Positions 17,699-26,347 of a stretch of 64,000 bases of DNA are shown here, one piece after another. The stretch comes from Pseudomonas sp. CFII64 (GTDB taxonomy: Bacteria > Pseudomonadota > Gammaproteobacteria > Pseudomonadales > Pseudomonadaceae): positions 310,001 to 374,000 of the forward strand of contig NZ_ATLO01000004.1 of NCBI RefSeq assembly GCF_000416235.1. Direction: 5' to 3'. The notes below the pieces were generated by a model. That model saw only the letters and a list, made by a program, of their open reading frames with translations, did not search any database and was not told the origin of the DNA. How positions within the stretch are numbered: the stretch's first letter is position 1; each line of letters begins with the position of its first letter. A program made the translations under genes and the position numbers.

Positions 17699-17814
17699 AC
17701 AGGCTCTGGAGCTGGGGCGCCGGTTTTGGCATTGCGCTCTTGCTGATGCTGGTCTGGTGGGCATGGCAAGGCGTCGGCCTGGCTGCGTTGCAGCTGGGCA
17801 TGGGGGCTTGCTGA
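17695..17814 (+). CDS. 39-residue single-helix membrane peptide coupled to the MFS gene
   Basis: A GTG at 17695 overlaps the MFS stop codon (GTGTGA arrangement) and opens a 39-residue frame ending at 17814. The product starts MNRLWSWGAGFGIALLLMLV and continues with Trp-rich WWAWQG, giving one hydrophobic helix of about 18 residues with a positively charged N-terminus. Overlap, ribosome-site context (AGGGGAG at 17682-17688) and membrane character suggest a real small protein, perhaps a companion of the transporter. There is no recognisable family and no experimental evidence. Confidence 0.6.
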   Translation: MNRLWSWGAGFGIALLLMLVWWAWQGVGLAALQLGMGAC

Positions 17815-17864
17815 CGCGCGCCTTGAAAGCCCAGGACTTTCACCGCCGACGCTGGCCCGACCCG

Positions 17865-18890
17865 TTAACCGGCCTGAGTCTCGATCTGTTCATCCTTGAT
17901 GCTGCATTGCCAACGCCAGGCATCGGTCAACATGCAGTCCAGCGAGCGTCGCGCACGCCAGCCCAATTGCGAAGATGCCTTGCCCGGGTCGGCCCAGCAT
18001 CGCGCGATGTCCCCCGGACGGCGTGGCTCATAGCTTAACGGGACCGGGATCCCGGACACCCGCTCAAACGCCTCAACCACTTGCAGTACGGAATAACCCT
18101 GGCCTGTCCCGAAATTCCAGATATGCACCCCACGCGTGAGTCGCAATGCGTGCAAGGCCTTGAGGTGACCTTCGGCCAGATCCATGACATGCACATAATC
18201 ACGAATCCCGGTGCCATCGGGCGTTGCGTAGTCGTTGCCGAAAATGCTCAGTGCCGGGCGTTGCCCGCTGGCGACTTGCAACAGATAAGGCAGCAGATTA
18301 TTGGGCGTGTGAGTGGGCTCCTCACCCAACTCGCCGGAATCGTGTGCGCCGATCGGATTGAAATAACGCAGCAGGCCCACCGACCAGCGTGAGTCCGAGG
18401 CCGCCATGCTTTTCATGACGTTTTCCGCCATCAGTTTCGATTGACCGTAGGGATTGGATGGCTGGCCGGTGGCGCAGGACTCGGTGATGGGCATCGTGGT
18501 GCAGTCGCCGTAGACCGTCGCAGAAGAGCTGAAGACCAGGGTAAATACCCCGGCGTCGGCCATGGCCTGGCAAAGGGTCACGCTGCCGCCGACATTGGTG
18601 TCGTAATACCTCAACGGCTCGCGCACGCTTTCGCCCACCGCTTTGAGCCCGGCGCAGTGAATAACCGCGTCAATCTGATGCTCACTGAACAGCGTATCGA
18701 GCACCCCCCGGTTTCGGACGTCGCCCTGAATAAAAACGGGTCGTTGGCCGCTAACGCTGGCAATTCGCTCCAAAGCGTATCGGGAGCTGTTACACAAGTT
18801 GTCGAGGATAATCACCTCTTCGCCATACGCCATTAACTCAAGCACCACATGGGCACCGATATAGCCTGCACCGCCGGTCACCAAGATCAT
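17865..18890 (-). CDS. galE: UDP-glucose 4-epimerase
   Basis: Enzyme of 341 residues of the extended short-chain dehydrogenase family. It interconverts UDP-glucose and UDP-galactose using tightly bound NAD. The nucleotide motif GGAGYIGAH is at residues 6-14, the active-site Ser/Thr lies in SSSATVYG, and the catalytic Tyr-x3-Lys is in NPYGQSKLMAENV. The ATG at 18890 is chosen because the Rossmann strand begins immediately after it. It is divergent from the glycosyltransferase-glf-hydrolase row, whose mutase would use its product UDP-galactopyranose, so they likely form one pathway. Confidence 0.94.
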   Translation of the reverse strand: MILVTGGAGYIGAHVVLELMAYGEEVIILDNLCNSSRYALERIASVSGQRPVFIQGDVRNRGVLDTLFSEHQIDAVIHCAGLKAVGESVREPLRYYDTNVGGSVTLCQAMADAGVFTLVFSSSATVYGDCTTMPITESCATGQPSNPYGQSKLMAENVMKSMAASDSRWSVGLLRYFNPIGAHDSGELGEEPTHTPNNLLPYLLQVASGQRPALSIFGNDYATPDGTGIRDYVHVMDLAEGHLKALHALRLTRGVHIWNFGTGQGYSVLQVVEAFERVSGIPVPLSYEPRRPGDIARCWADPGKASSQLGWRARRSLDCMLTDAWRWQCSIKDEQIETQAG

Positions 18891-19226
18891 ATGTTGTCCT
18901 CTTCCATCACCCTTGGGCGGCGACTGCAATCTGCCGGACATCCTCTGATTGCGTCTCACGGCCAGCGCGGCGATATCGAGACGTATGAAGTTATGGGCGT
19001 AGGGCCGCGAAGGAGTTCAGCGCGCTTTGCTGACCGGTAAGTGCAGTTCATCGGCTTTACGGACCCGCGCGTTGAACGCGTCAGGAACACGGCGTTTCCA
19101 ATCGATAGAAGCGCGCAGAACGTGACCCCTTGTCACCAGGCCGCACTTCGTAAGCAGACGAGTGCGGTCGAAGCCGGGAATGTTGGCTTCAGTCTCGATT
19201 CCGGGATTAAAAAAAAGGAATTCGAT
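18891..19226. other. Divergent control region between galE and the glycosyltransferase gene
   Basis: This 336-bp stretch has no convincing gene. It must hold the galE promoter on one side and that of the sugar row on the other. A purine run AAAAAAAAGGAA just before 19227 is a good ribosome site for the glycosyltransferase. A short inverted repeat, CGCGCGTTGAACGCG, lies near 19066. I cannot name an operator. Confidence 0.5.
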
Positions 19227-20396
19227 ATGAATCTTGCAGAGCAGCCAGACCATCTCTCGCCCGTCCAGATCAGCGCCCAGCCAACCTCTGTGACCGTGGC
19301 AAGACCGACCTTGTTATGCCTGTCTCATTTGCGCTGGGGTTTTGTGTATCAACGTCCTCAACACGTCATGTCCCGTCTGGCCAGGGACTACGACGTGCTG
19401 TTTTTCGAGGAGCCAGTGTTTGCTGATACGCCGTTGGCAGACCTTGAAACGTCTGAGCCGGCCAGCGGGATTACCCTTTTGGTGCCGCGCTTGCCGCATG
19501 GCATGGAGCCGCAACAGATCGTTGCGAGCCAGCGCCAATTGCTCGACGATTATCTGGCTGCGCGTTCACCCGGCGAGTTGCTGTTGTGGTACCTCACGCC
19601 GATGAGCTTGAGCTTCACGGATCATCTGAATGCTCAGGTGACGATCTTCGATTGCATGGATGAACTGTCCGCTTTCAAGGGGGCGCCGCCGGATCTGTTG
19701 GAAAAGGAAAAACAACTCTTGGGCAAGGCCGACGTGGTGTTTACCGGCGGCTATAGCCTTTGGCAGGCCAAGCGCAGCCAGCATCAAAACGCCCATGCCG
19801 TGCCCAGCAGTGTCGACGTCGCGCACTTCGCAAAGGCTCGCAGCCCATTGCCCGAACCTGCGGACCAAGGGTTGATCGGCCGCCCGCGCCTGGGGTTCTT
19901 CGGCGTCATCGATGAGCGCTTTGACATCGAGCTGGTTGGCGAACTGGCGAGCCAGAGGCTCGACTGGCAAATTGTACTGATCGGTCCGGTGGTCAAGATA
20001 GATCCTGCGACATTGCCGCGTCAGAGCAATATTCACTACCTCGGTGCCAAGTCCTACGCCGAGCTGCCAGCGTATCTCTCGGGCTGGGATGTGGCGCTGA
20101 TGCCCTTTGCGATCAATGAGTCGACGCGATTTATCAGCCCTACCAAGACGCCCGAATATCTGGCGGGCGGCTGTCCGGTCGTATCCACGCCGGTTCAAGA
20201 TGTCATCAATGGATATGGCGACAGTGGCGTTGTCTCGATTGCAGCCACCTCGCACGCGTTCATCCTCGCCATCGAAGCGGCGCTGGGAACCCGGAGCAGC
20301 GCGGATTTTGCCCGGCGTGCCGATCAAGTACTGGACGGCATGTCATGGGATAACACCTGCGCGGTGATGAAGGAGCAGATCGAATGCCTCAGGTAA
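19227..20396 (+). CDS. Glycosyltransferase, GT-B type (family 1-like)
   Basis: Protein of 389 residues resembling the TuaH-like group of glycosyltransferases. The N-terminal motif LSHLRWGFVYQRPQHVMSRL matches the 'W..RPQ' signature of that group, and FISPTKTPEYLAGGCPVV near residue 310-330 is the donor-nucleotide-binding segment of GT-B enzymes. No signal peptide or membrane helix is evident, so it probably works at the inner face of the membrane. ATG 19227 follows an AAGGAA site; the frame is open further upstream but reads non-coding. It overlaps glf by 13 bases and likely uses the UDP-galactofuranose made by Glf, which is inference. Confidence 0.82.
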   Translation: MNLAEQPDHLSPVQISAQPTSVTVARPTLLCLSHLRWGFVYQRPQHVMSRLARDYDVLFFEEPVFADTPLADLETSEPASGITLLVPRLPHGMEPQQIVASQRQLLDDYLAARSPGELLLWYLTPMSLSFTDHLNAQVTIFDCMDELSAFKGAPPDLLEKEKQLLGKADVVFTGGYSLWQAKRSQHQNAHAVPSSVDVAHFAKARSPLPEPADQGLIGRPRLGFFGVIDERFDIELVGELASQRLDWQIVLIGPVVKIDPATLPRQSNIHYLGAKSYAELPAYLSGWDVALMPFAINESTRFISPTKTPEYLAGGCPVVSTPVQDVINGYGDSGVVSIAATSHAFILAIEAALGTRSSADFARRADQVLDGMSWDNTCAVMKEQIECLR

Positions 20397-21577
20397 CCAT
20401 TGAACGCGCGAGCCACGGGCCATCGCACCTTAAGGAGCAATGCCCTTACGATTACCTCATTGTGGGGGCTGGCTTTGCCGGCAGCGTGATCGCTGAGCGC
20501 CTGGCTGAGGGGTTGGGGCGCAATGTGCTGGTTGTTGATCGCCGCGAACACATTGCCGGCAACGCATACGATCATCTGGACGACGCCGGAGTGATGGTTC
20601 ATCGCTACGGGCCGCACATCTTCCACACCAACGCACAACGTATCGTCGACTATCTGTCCCGATTCACCGAATGGCAGCCCTATGAACATCGGGTGCTCGC
20701 CCGGGTGGACGAGCATCTGGTGCCGATTCCCATAAATCTGACGACGCTGAATACGCTGTACGGTTTATCCATGACCGAGGCGCAAGCCGAAGTCTTCCTG
20801 GCCGAACGTGCCGAGCCGGTCGCGGCAATTCGCACCTCAGAAGACGTGGTGATCAATCAGATCGGCCGCGAGTTGTATGAAAAATTTTTCCGGGGCTACA
20901 CACGCAAGCAGTGGGGGCTGGACCCGTCGGAGCTGGATAAATCGGTGACCTCCCGCATCCCCACGCGCACCAACGAAGACGACCGCTATTTCACCGACAC
21001 GTTTCAGATGATGCCTTTGCATGGCTATACGCGGATGTTCGAGAGAATGCTCGACCATGCCCGGATTGACCTGCTGCTGAGCACTGACTTCGCTGCGGTA
21101 CGTGATCGGATCGCCTACAAACAGCTGATTTATTGCGGTCCTGTCGACGAGTATTTCGACTTCTGTTTTGGCCGCTTGCCGTATCGATCCTTGCGGTTTC
21201 AGCACGAGACGCTGACGCAAGCGCAGTTCCAGGCAGTGGCGGTGGTCAATTATCCCGAGCCGAGCGTGCCCTACACGCGGATCACCGAGTACAAACACCT
21301 CACCGGGCAAAGCCATCCGCTGACCAGCATCAGCTATGAATTCCCTTGCGCGGAAGGCGACCCGTATTACCCGATCCCGCGCCCGGAAAACGCCGAACTG
21401 TATAAACGTTACAAGGCACTGGCGGACGACACGCCGGACGTGACCTTTCTCGGTCGGCTCGGCACCTACAAGTACTACAACATGGATCAAGTCGTGGGCC
21501 AGGCGCTCGCGCTTTACCAACGTATCGAGCAGCAGGAGCACGCTGGACTGGCACATTGCGAAGTGAACGCGAAATGA
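20384..21577 (+). CDS. glf: UDP-galactopyranose mutase
   Basis: Flavoprotein of 397 residues that converts UDP-galactopyranose to UDP-galactofuranose. The FAD-binding motif VGAGFAGSVIAERLAE is at about residues 27-42. Downstream are RYGPHIFHT, YTRKQWGLDPSEL and the C-terminal GRLGTYKYYNMDQVV, all diagnostic for Glf. Residues 1-20 are an extra N-terminal tail not needed for the fold, so translation could begin later, but no better internal start stands out. Together with galE it supplies galactofuranose for a surface glycan. Confidence 0.94.
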   Translation: MPQVTIERASHGPSHLKEQCPYDYLIVGAGFAGSVIAERLAEGLGRNVLVVDRREHIAGNAYDHLDDAGVMVHRYGPHIFHTNAQRIVDYLSRFTEWQPYEHRVLARVDEHLVPIPINLTTLNTLYGLSMTEAQAEVFLAERAEPVAAIRTSEDVVINQIGRELYEKFFRGYTRKQWGLDPSELDKSVTSRIPTRTNEDDRYFTDTFQMMPLHGYTRMFERMLDHARIDLLLSTDFAAVRDRIAYKQLIYCGPVDEYFDFCFGRLPYRSLRFQHETLTQAQFQAVAVVNYPEPSVPYTRITEYKHLTGQSHPLTSISYEFPCAEGDPYYPIPRPENAELYKRYKALADDTPDVTFLGRLGTYKYYNMDQVVGQALALYQRIEQQEHAGLAHCEVNAK

Positions 21578-21593
21578 CGCCTTGGCTGTCGGT

Positions 21594-22712
21594 ATGAGTG
21601 CGGGGAGGGTGTTCAGCAGCTTCCTGATGGCGGGTTACGAATGCGCCGCGCAACGGCGCAGGGACGGCCGGCGTCTGGATTTGCTCACCATGACCGGTCA
21701 CGCCCAGTGGGCTGAAAAGGACTACCGGCAGCTGGGCGCCTTAGGCATTGGTTGCGCCCGCGACGGACTGCGTTGGCATTTGATTGAATCACGAGCGGGT
21801 CATTACGATTGGAGCAGTTTTCTGCCCATGCTGCGCGCCGCTCGCGATTGCAATATTCAGGTGGTCTGGGATCTCTGTCATTACGGTTATCCCGATGACC
21901 TGGATATCTGGCGTCCCGAGTTTGTCGAGCGATTTGCCCGCTTCGCTGGCGCGGTCGCCCGCTTGATGAAAGACGAGGGCGTGCGTGCGCCGTTTTATTC
22001 GCCGATCAACGAAATATCGTTCTGGAGCTGGGCGGGAGGCGAGGTGGGTTACTTTAATCCGGGTGCACAGGGACGAGGCCAGGAGCTCAAGCATCAGCTG
22101 GTCCGCGCCAGTATCGCTGCAATTGAAGCGGTTCGTCAGCAAGCGCCGGACGCACGCTTCGTGCAATGCGATCCGCTGATCCATGTGATGCCGCAATCGC
22201 GTCGGACGGATGAGGCCAACGTTGCCGAGCACTATCGGCTGGCACAATTTGAGGCCTGGGATCTTTTGGCGGGGCGTCAGTGGCCCGGTCTTGGGGGCTG
22301 CGAAGCGTACCTGGATATCATCGGCGTTAATTTCTATCCGCATAATCAATGGTTTCATAACGGGCCGAAAATCCTGCGCGGCGACCGTGATTTTCGCCCG
22401 CTCGCAGGCATGCTGGCGGAAGTCTATCGGCGCTACCGACGTCCGTTGCTGATCTCGGAAACCGGTGCGGAAAGTGAAGAGCGTGTGCCGTGGCTGAACT
22501 ATGTCAGCGCCCAGGTTGCCTTGGCGCATGCCCGAGGCGTCCCGGTGGAGGCGCTCTGTTGGTATCCCTTTGTTGACTATCCTGGCTGGGACGACGGCCG
22601 ATATTGTCCTGCTGGTGTGTTTGGCTATGCCGACGGCGAAGGTAACCGGGCGCCGTTCCACCCTTTGCATGCTCAGATGACAGGGCTGCAAGCGCCAAAG
22701 GTAAACCCATGA
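21594..22712 (+). CDS. Clan GH-A glycoside hydrolase-like protein
   Basis: Protein of 372 residues that looks like a TIM-barrel glycosidase related to family 1/5. Visible features are WDLCHYGYPDDLDIW (barrel strand region), the acid/base candidate Glu in SPINEISFWSW, and the nucleophile candidate Glu in LLISETGAES. No signal peptide is present, which is unusual for an enzyme meant to cut an external glycan. It is 16 bp after glf and probably in the same operon. It may trim or transfer a galactofuranose-containing intermediate. A TTG at 21582 is an alternative start. Substrate and even hydrolase activity are not proven. Confidence 0.72.
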   Translation: MSAGRVFSSFLMAGYECAAQRRRDGRRLDLLTMTGHAQWAEKDYRQLGALGIGCARDGLRWHLIESRAGHYDWSSFLPMLRAARDCNIQVVWDLCHYGYPDDLDIWRPEFVERFARFAGAVARLMKDEGVRAPFYSPINEISFWSWAGGEVGYFNPGAQGRGQELKHQLVRASIAAIEAVRQQAPDARFVQCDPLIHVMPQSRRTDEANVAEHYRLAQFEAWDLLAGRQWPGLGGCEAYLDIIGVNFYPHNQWFHNGPKILRGDRDFRPLAGMLAEVYRRYRRPLLISETGAESEERVPWLNYVSAQVALAHARGVPVEALCWYPFVDYPGWDDGRYCPAGVFGYADGEGNRAPFHPLHAQMTGLQAPKVNP

Positions 22713-22798
22713 TTGCGCTCGACTAGGCATTTGTTGCCGCTCGGGGTAGCGTGTCCACAGACCCTAACTATTGCGCCCTCCGTGCGCTCAGGTGCCGT

Positions 22799-23350
22799 AT
22801 GACCATTCGCTGGCTTTCTCTTCCGCTTCTTGTGTTTGCCATCGCTGGCCCGGCGCTGGCCGCCGAATGTCCAGCGTTGTTGCAGGGCGAGCTGCCCAAA
22901 CTGCGCGCCAAGGAAAATATCGACCTGTGTCAGCGCTTCGCCGGCAAGCCGATGCTGGTGGTCAATACCGCCAGTTTCTGTGGTTTCGCGCCGCAGTTCA
23001 AAAGCCTGGAGGCGCTGAATCAACGCTTCAAGGGCCAAGGGTTGGAAGTCCTCGGTGTGCCGTCCAACGACTTCAAGCAAGAGTCCAAAGATGGTGAAGA
23101 GACGGCCAAGGTCTGTTACGTGAATTACGGCGTGACCTTCACCATGACCGAGCCGCAGAGTGTCAAAGGCCCGGATGCGACGCATCTGTTCAAAGTACTC
23201 GCCGAACAAAGCAGTGCGCCGCGCTGGAACTTCTATAAATACGTCATTGATCGTCAGGGCAAGGTCATCGCCAACTTTTCCAGCCTGACCACGCCGGACG
23301 ATCCGGAACTGATCGCGGCCGTCGAAAAAGCGATTGCCTCCAAGCCCTGA
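22799..23350 (+). CDS. Glutathione peroxidase family protein, exported
   Basis: Protein of 183 residues with a cleavable signal peptide (through about ALA-A, residue 21-22), so it acts in the periplasm. The thiol peroxidase site is Cys61 in [12 protein letters not shown]. The remaining tetrad positions are partly seen in [11 protein letters not shown] and [10 protein letters not shown], where Trp-Asn is conserved. It reduces peroxides with thioredoxin- or glutathione-type donors; the actual donor is unknown. A bidirectional terminator follows and the FadL gene converges on it. I recall the same peroxidase/FadL pair in P. aeruginosa. Confidence 0.87.
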   Translation: MTIRWLSLPLLVFAIAGPALAAECPALLQGELPKLRAKENIDLCQRFAGKPMLVVNTASFCGFAPQFKSLEALNQRFKGQGLEVLGVPSNDFKQESKDGEETAKVCYVNYGVTFTMTEPQSVKGPDATHLFKVLAEQSSAPRWNFYKYVIDRQGKVIANFSSLTTPDDPELIAAVEKAIASKP

Positions 23351-23367
23351 TCCGTTTGCCAGGCAGC

Positions 23368-23397
23368 AAAAAGCCCCGCAATTGCGGGGCTTTTTTT
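23368..23397. terminator. Bidirectional terminator between gpx and fadL
   Basis: A perfect stem, AAAGCCCCGC/GCGGGGCTTT, with loop AATT is flanked by A-runs on the left and T-runs on the right. It serves both converging genes. Confidence 0.9.
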
Positions 23398-23437
23398 GAG
23401 CCATCGGTAGTTTTTTCAGCCTACCGGGTTCGCTGTA

Positions 23438-24712
23438 TCAGAAGCGATAGGTGACCGAAGTACCCAGGCCGTGTGCGCTGTTCTGGAAGTCAGCGCTGTA
23501 CACGCCCTTGGTCGAACTGGCATCACGAATCTTCGCTTTGTCTTCGTGCAGATACGAATACGCCACGTCGATGGTCATGTTGTCGGTCGGGCTCCAGCCA
23601 GCGCCCAGACTGAGTACCTTGCGGTCGCCGGTCGGGATACGTGGCGAACGGTTGGTGTTGTTGGTCGGCGCCTGATCCACCGAGAAACCGGTGCGCAAGG
23701 TCCACTCTTTGTTGACCTTGTACGAAGCACCGATGGCATGTGCCCAGGTGTCGTGCCAGTTCTGCTCTTCGGAAATGGTGCCAATGGCGCCGGTCGAACC
23801 ACCCAGCTGACGTGGAACGCCATCGTTGTTGACGGTGATGTCTTCCAGACGGCTCCAGCGGGTCCAGGTGCTGCCGGCGTAGACAGTCCAGTTCTCGTCG
23901 AGCTGTTGCGTGATCGAGAAGTCGACCGACTCAGGCGTGCTGATGTCCAGGGAAGCATCGTACTTCTGGCCGCTGAACGGACCGAAGCCTGCGCCCTGGA
24001 TCTTGGTTTTGCCTTCGAGTTTGTAATCGACCTTGGAGTGGTAGGTCAGGCCCAGGCGCGTGGTGTCGGTGGCCTGCACCATGATGCCGACGTTGAAGCC
24101 CAGTGCAGTGTCGTCACCTTTGATCTTGACCTTGCCATCGTTGCGGCCCGGAGTAGCGGCGGTCAGCGTGGAGGAGGTCAGTTCACCGTCAATGCGGTTG
24201 ATGGTCGGGCCGAACCCGATGGAAACCTTGTCGTTGAAGGCGTAACTGACGGTCGGTTGAAAGGTAATGACCTGAACGTGGCTCTTGTCTGCCCAGTAAC
24301 GGCCCGCGAAGCCGCTTTCATAATCGGTAACCAGACCGAAAGGAACATAGACACCCACGCCAAATGCCCAGTGATCATCGATAGGTTTTACGTAGTAGCC
24401 CATCGGAACGCCGACGACCGGTACCATATCGCCATCGTTACTGCCGCCAAAAGTGCCACGACCGTGCTTGATATCGGTCTTGGCAATGATGGCTGCTGCG
24501 CCAACACTCACTTGTTCGCTCTTCAGGCGGGACATCCCGGCCGGGTTGCCGAATACCGTGCTGGCGTCGTCGGCAGAAGAAGAACGGCCGGCAAAGCCGG
24601 TGCCCATCCCGCTGATACTCTGTTCGTTGATTGCAAAACCGGCAGCGAACAATTGAGAAGAGACCAGGCTGACTGCGAGGCTAAGTGTGGTCTTGAGCAT
24701 TACTTTTTTCAT
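23438..24712 (-). CDS. fadL: FadL/OmpP1-family outer membrane transport protein
   Basis: Outer membrane beta-barrel of 424 residues. A signal peptide ends near FAA-GF (residue 24). The mature N-terminus GFAINEQSISGMGTGFAGRS and the segment DDASTVFGNPAGMSRL are typical of the FadL hatch domain, and the last residue is Phe, the usual outer-membrane assembly signal (VTYRF). FadL porins carry long-chain fatty acids or other hydrophobic compounds. In P. aeruginosa a homologue in the same setting has been linked to export of oxidised fatty acids, so direction of transport is open. Downstream lies the shared terminator. Confidence 0.9.
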   Translation of the reverse strand: MKKVMLKTTLSLAVSLVSSQLFAAGFAINEQSISGMGTGFAGRSSSADDASTVFGNPAGMSRLKSEQVSVGAAAIIAKTDIKHGRGTFGGSNDGDMVPVVGVPMGYYVKPIDDHWAFGVGVYVPFGLVTDYESGFAGRYWADKSHVQVITFQPTVSYAFNDKVSIGFGPTINRIDGELTSSTLTAATPGRNDGKVKIKGDDTALGFNVGIMVQATDTTRLGLTYHSKVDYKLEGKTKIQGAGFGPFSGQKYDASLDISTPESVDFSITQQLDENWTVYAGSTWTRWSRLEDITVNNDGVPRQLGGSTGAIGTISEEQNWHDTWAHAIGASYKVNKEWTLRTGFSVDQAPTNNTNRSPRIPTGDRKVLSLGAGWSPTDNMTIDVAYSYLHEDKAKIRDASSTKGVYSADFQNSAHGLGTSVTYRF

Positions 24713-24863
24713 TATTAGAACTCCGTGTTGATCACCGCGCGGAAATTACCAACATTTTTAGCAATGCGCTATAGCCTGAATGCCGCGAGTTAGAGCGATT
24801 CTTGTAGGACAATCCTGATAATGTGGTGGGATCTCCCGCTAACGTGTTTTTCCGATAGCCTGG

Positions 24864-25421
24864 TCACACGGGGTAGGAAAGGGGTGCGACGCAACTTTGC
24901 CAGGCGCTGATAAAGTCCCTCAAACGCCCTTGGGGCTCGAAGATTTCACGCCAGATCCTGGCCATCAACAGCGGGTTTTCGTCGCTGGGCAGAAAAACGC
25001 CATGAGCTTCGACCATCAGCCAGGCGATGGCGGTGGAGTAGCGCAGGTTGACGGTCAGTTCCAGATGCGGTCCGGTGAGAAACGCGTGCTGGCTGGCAAG
25101 GCCGCGCACCCGGCTGGCCAGTTCAGGATCGAGGGCCAGATAGTTGTCCCAGATCTGTCGGTGTCGTAGTTCAGGGATGCAGTACAGGCCATGGCCGCGT
25201 CGGCTGTCGAGGGCGGCGCCCAAGGCTGACTGGCTGGCGGCAACACCCAGCAGGAAGGATTCGGCGCAAGCACTATGACGATCGAGATACATCAATGTCG
25301 GCCGAATAACGTGTCGAGATAGATCACCGGCTGCAATTCCCATGACACCCTCGGGAGCTAGTGGCCAACGAGCCTGGCGCGTGGCAGCGATGAATCGGAT
25401 CAGGCTCGCCGGAAGCGGCAT
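24864..25421 (-). CDS. Conserved hypothetical protein upstream of fadL
   Basis: Protein of 185 residues that I do not recognise. It has no signal peptide or membrane helix, is rich in Leu, Ala and Arg, and contains two Trp-bearing stretches (LRHRQIWDNYLALD and LLMARIWREIFEP). It reads in the same direction as fadL and sits 151 bp upstream of it; the same neighbour occurs beside the peroxidase/FadL pair in P. aeruginosa as I recall. The ATG at 25421 has only a weak ribosome site. It is probably a real gene of unknown function. Confidence 0.65.
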   Translation of the reverse strand: MPLPASLIRFIAATRQARWPLAPEGVMGIAAGDLSRHVIRPTLMYLDRHSACAESFLLGVAASQSALGAALDSRRGHGLYCIPELRHRQIWDNYLALDPELASRVRGLASQHAFLTGPHLELTVNLRYSTAIAWLMVEAHGVFLPSDENPLLMARIWREIFEPQGRLRDFISAWQSCVAPLSYPV

Positions 25422-25567
25422 CGCCGCTCAAGTTGAAGTGTAGTGTCATCTATTGCGCCTAATGCCCTGTTTTTAAATTATTTCCCGTCTAGCAATGCTC
25501 TCTATATATCCCTTGGCGATAGGGCGCATGGGTTTTCGACTGATTGAGAATGCCGAAATGCAGACGA

Positions 25568-25602
25568 AAAAAAGCCCCGCCTTTGGAGGGGCGGGGCTTT
25601 CG
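25568..25602 (-). terminator. Terminator for the small gene at 25638
   Basis: The hairpin AAAGCCCCGCC/GGCGGGGCTTT has a loop of about eight bases. Read on the minus strand it is followed by a long T run. It therefore ends the 74-residue minus-strand gene. Confidence 0.85.
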
Positions 25603-25637
25603 TGACCGGCTGAGCGGCGCTCAGTGTGCGGTCTCTA

Positions 25638-25862
25638 TCAGGCAACCAGTGCCTGACGGGTACGCTCGATCACGGCCTGCAGCGGCTCGGCGCTGGAGTA
25701 TTGATCGGGGTACAGGCGTTCGCTGTGACGAGCGATGCCGTGTTCGTTGACGATGGTGAAGCTGAAGCAACCTTTGCGAGCAGCCATGATCAGGCAGTTC
25801 ATTGGTGCGAAAGCGTGAGTAAGGGTGCGAATGGCATCCTGAGTCTGGGTATGAGTAGTCAT
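25638..25862 (-). CDS. Small conserved hypothetical protein (74 aa)
   Basis: Protein of 74 residues starting MTTHTQTQDAIRTLTHAF, with a central FSFTIVNEHGIARHSERLYP and an Arg/Ala helix at the end. It has no export signal. It appears soluble with an alpha/beta pattern; I do not recognise the family. Support for it being real comes from the strong terminator 36 bp after its stop, Pseudomonas-like codon use and the long untranslated leader. A TTG-type start eight codons upstream (25886) is also open. Function is unknown. Confidence 0.65.
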   Translation of the reverse strand: MTTHTQTQDAIRTLTHAFAPMNCLIMAARKGCFSFTIVNEHGIARHSERLYPDQYSSAEPLQAVIERTRQALVA

Positions 25863-26347
25863 GGTTATGGTGTTCCTGAACAACACGGAATAAGGCCGTG
25901 CAAAAATAAAACGTCCCAGTAAACGCGGGCCAACACCTGTTATTTTCAGGTAGGGCAGGGCGAAGAACCTGACTGGAACAAAGCAGACAGTTGAAGCGCG
26001 CTGGATTGTATGGCGCTCGGGCTGACCGGTAGGTACTTAGGAGGGCAGGCAACACAACAAGAGCAAAGGTTCGCCGCTCTGGGTGCAGATCCTGATCAAT
26101 TTGCAGGCTGGTTCTATCAGGCCATGAAACTTTTTACGCTACAGCTCCCGTTCGTGGGTAATCAGCGCGTAGGGTTCATGTCTGGAAACCATCGAGGTGG
26201 TCGATCCCTTTTTGGCAACAACACCTTCGAATCGGAAGGATGCTTGTCGGGGGGATTGTTCGACCAGAATTGACTTTCAGCTTGGTACTAACGGCGACAA
26301 TGCTAACCGATCATCGAGTGCGATGGAAGGGGCTATACCAAAAAAGA
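25863..26347. other. 485-bp gene-poor stretch
   Basis: No convincing gene is seen. The left 130 bp is likely the leader and promoter of the 74-residue gene; it includes an imperfect hairpin ACCTGTTATTTTCAGGT at 25933-25949. One open frame on the plus strand (26010-26273) lacks a ribosome site and normal codon use. The remainder has no repeat or RNA motif I can identify. Confidence 0.5.

Noticed and set aside
23471..24718. Long open frame on the plus strand opposite fadL (415 codons)
   Set aside because: It is an antisense frame of a strong FadL gene in GC-rich DNA, with no ribosome site, no domain pattern and reversed codon bias.
26010..26273. 87-codon plus-strand open frame in the gene-poor stretch
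   Set aside because: No ribosome site, atypical codon use and no recognisable motif; left as non-coding.
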